From: Citrobacter arsenatis
Lineage (GTDB): Bacteria > Pseudomonadota > Gammaproteobacteria > Enterobacterales > Enterobacteriaceae
DNA: 64,000 nucleotides
Assembly (NCBI RefSeq): GCF_004353845.1
Contig: NZ_CP037864.1
Coordinates: forward strand, 4,650,001-4,714,000
Direction: 5' to 3'
Positions 62,863-64,000 of this stretch are shown piece by piece (the stretch's first letter is position 1; every line of letters starts with the position of its first letter). Both the position numbers and the translations under genes were made by a program. The notes below the pieces were generated by a model. That model searched no databases and was not told where the DNA came from. It worked only from the letters and a program-made list of their open reading frames with translations.

Positions 62863-63364
62863 ATTTCACTACGCGCAGCGCTGGGCGTCCGCCACGCGGC
62901 GGCGGCGGCGTGTCATCCGGATCGTTGTCATCGCCATTATCAGGCTTATCGCCATCAATCACTGACATCACCGTTTCACTCTCAAAACCAGGTGCGTCGT
63001 TGTCGTCATCATTTAAGCTGGCGACATCTTCGTCGTAGGCGGCTTCCGGTTCGAACATCGTACCGGCGCCATTTTCACGAGCATAAATTGCCAGCACTGC
63101 CGCCAGCGGGACGGAAACCTGACGCGGCACACCACCGAAGCGCGCGTTAAAGCGTACTTCATCGTTAGCCAGCTCCAGGTTACCCACCGCGCGCGGCGCA
63201 ATGTTCAGAACAATTTGCCCGTCACGTGCATATTCCATTGGAACCTGCACGTCCTGGAGCGTCACATCCACCACCAGATGCGGCGTGAGCTGGTTATCTA
63301 ACAACCACTCATAGAATGCGCGCAGCAGATACGGACGGCGTGGTGTTAGCTGTGGCAAATCCAT
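62861..63364 (-). CDS. sspB: ClpXP adaptor (stringent starvation protein B)
   Basis: SspB brings SsrA-tagged proteins and RseA fragments to ClpXP. The 167-aa protein (E. coli 165) has the substrate-binding domain, an acidic flexible linker rich in D and N, and the ClpX-docking end GGRPALRVVK. It lies 5 bp downstream of sspA. Confidence 0.97.
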   Translation of the reverse strand: MDLPQLTPRRPYLLRAFYEWLLDNQLTPHLVVDVTLQDVQVPMEYARDGQIVLNIAPRAVGNLELANDEVRFNARFGGVPRQVSVPLAAVLAIYARENGAGTMFEPEAAYDEDVASLNDDDNDAPGFESETVMSVIDGDKPDNGDDNDPDDTPPPPRGGRPALRVVK

Positions 63365-63369
63365 ACAGG

Positions 63370-64000
63370 TTAACCCCGGCCCAGACGCATTTCACGTTCA
63401 GGCTCCGTCAGAGAAGCCAGGAAAGAGTCACGTTCAAAGACGCGAGTCATGTACCCTTTCAGTTCTTTCGAACCTGCTCCGTTGAATTCAATACCCAGCT
63501 GCGGTAAACGCCACAGCAGCGGTGCCAGGTAGCAATCTACCAGGCTGAACTCATCGCTCAGGAAGTAAGGTTTCTGACCAAATACGGGCGCAATTGCCAG
63601 CAGCTCTTCGCGCAGACGCTTACGTGCGACTTCGGCTTCAGAAGCAGAACCGTTCACGATGACGTTCATCAGCGTGTACCAGTCTTTTTCAATACGCTGC
63701 ATGTACAGGCGGCTTTCACCACGCGCAACCGGGTAAACCGGCATCAGCGGCGGATGCGGGAAGCGCTCATCCAGGTATTCCATAATGATGCGAGATTCCC
63801 ACAGGGTCAGCTCACGATCCACCAGTGTCGGTACGCTCTGATTCGGGTTGAGGTCGATCAGATCCTGAGGTGGATTGTCCTTCTCCACATGCTCAATCTC
63901 GAAACTAACACCTTTCTCAGCCAGCACAATGCGGACCTGATGGCTATAGATGTCAGTAGGACCAGAAAACAGCGTCATTACCGAACGTTTGTTGGCAGCG
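63370..64000 (-). CDS. sspA: RNA polymerase-associated stringent starvation protein A (start cut by window edge)
   Basis: SspA is a glutathione-S-transferase-fold protein that binds RNA polymerase and lowers H-NS in stationary phase. The frame runs to the window edge. It reads ..AANKRSVMTLFSGPTDIYSH, so the real start (MAV in E. coli) is only about three codons beyond base 64000. The internal ATG at 63978 is not the start. About 210 of 212 residues are present. Confidence 0.96.
   Translation of the reverse strand, partial: AANKRSVMTLFSGPTDIYSHQVRIVLAEKGVSFEIEHVEKDNPPQDLIDLNPNQSVPTLVDRELTLWESRIIMEYLDERFPHPPLMPVYPVARGESRLYMQRIEKDWYTLMNVIVNGSASEAEVARKRLREELLAIAPVFGQKPYFLSDEFSLVDCYLAPLLWRLPQLGIEFNGAGSKELKGYMTRVFERDSFLASLTEPEREMRLGRG

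Noticed and set aside
63370..63978. sspA starting at the internal ATG 63978
   Set aside because: The frame stays open to the window edge and the residues AANKRSV before this ATG match the known SspA N-terminus.

Overview
The window is a 64 kb piece of an enterobacterial chromosome. Almost every gene is a near-identical, collinear counterpart of the Escherichia coli K-12 segment from nusA to sspA (about minutes 69-73). Gene content differs from K-12 at a few points: there is no yhbX between argG and leuU, no gltF after gltD, and there are added genes between glmM and secG and between gltD and the nan operon. This points to a close relative of Escherichia and Salmonella, most likely Citrobacter. 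The genus is my inference from gene content and protein similarity recalled from memory.

Layout from left to right. Positions 1-3640: 3' part of nusA, rimP, tRNA-fMet (metY), argG and tRNA-Leu(GAG) (leuU). 3641-9176: secG and glmM, normally neighbours, here separated by a three-gene insertion (LysR regulator, isoaspartyl dipeptidase, DcuC-family transporter). 9169-13828: folP, ftsH, rlmE, yhbY, greA with its GraL leader. 14077-20235: dacB, obgE, yhbE, rpmA, rplU, ispB, sfsB. 20297-25145: murA, ibaG and the mlaFEDCB lipid-transport operon. 25360-33285: yrbG, kdsD, kdsC, lptC, lptA, lptB, rpoN, hpf, ptsN, rapZ, npr, which is LPS inner-core synthesis and export followed by the sigma-54/nitrogen-PTS cluster. 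33384-38452: mtgA, elbB, the sRNA gene arcZ on the opposite strand, arcB and yhcC. 39046-45028: a small upstream ORF, gltB and gltD (glutamate synthase). 45051-45725: five tandem 135-bp units built of two REP-type palindromes. 45771-52235: a seven-gene chaperone-usher fimbrial operon. 53019-55539: codBA. 55598-61090: nanATEKQ with nanR. 61450-64000: dcuD, sspB and sspA (sspA is cut by the window edge a few codons after its start).

The genes fall into functional groups. One is envelope construction: glmM, murA, dacB and mtgA for peptidoglycan; kdsD, kdsC and lptCAB for LPS; mla for outer-membrane lipid asymmetry; secG for protein export. A second is ribosome and transcription housekeeping: nusA, rimP, rlmE, yhbY, obgE, rplU, rpmA, hpf, greA, rpoN. 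A third is nitrogen and carbon scavenging: gltBD, codBA, nan, the isoaspartyl dipeptidase locus and two DcuC-family transporters. Several control sites are legible: tandem NanR GGTATA repeats, a PurR box and UTP-sensing start at codBA, ARG-box-like palindromes at argG, the ArcZ sRNA, the greA leader terminator, and a multi-hairpin leader before rimP.

Most of the window is ordinary core genome. The accessory parts are the iadA/LysR/DcuC-like insertion, the REP array and the fimbrial operon. I did not find CRISPR arrays, prophage genes, transposases, or a convincing undescribed multi-gene system. The items most worth checking are the alternating tandem REP array, the dipeptidase-transporter pairing, the fimbrial tip protein and usher tail, and the upstream ORF that abuts gltB.
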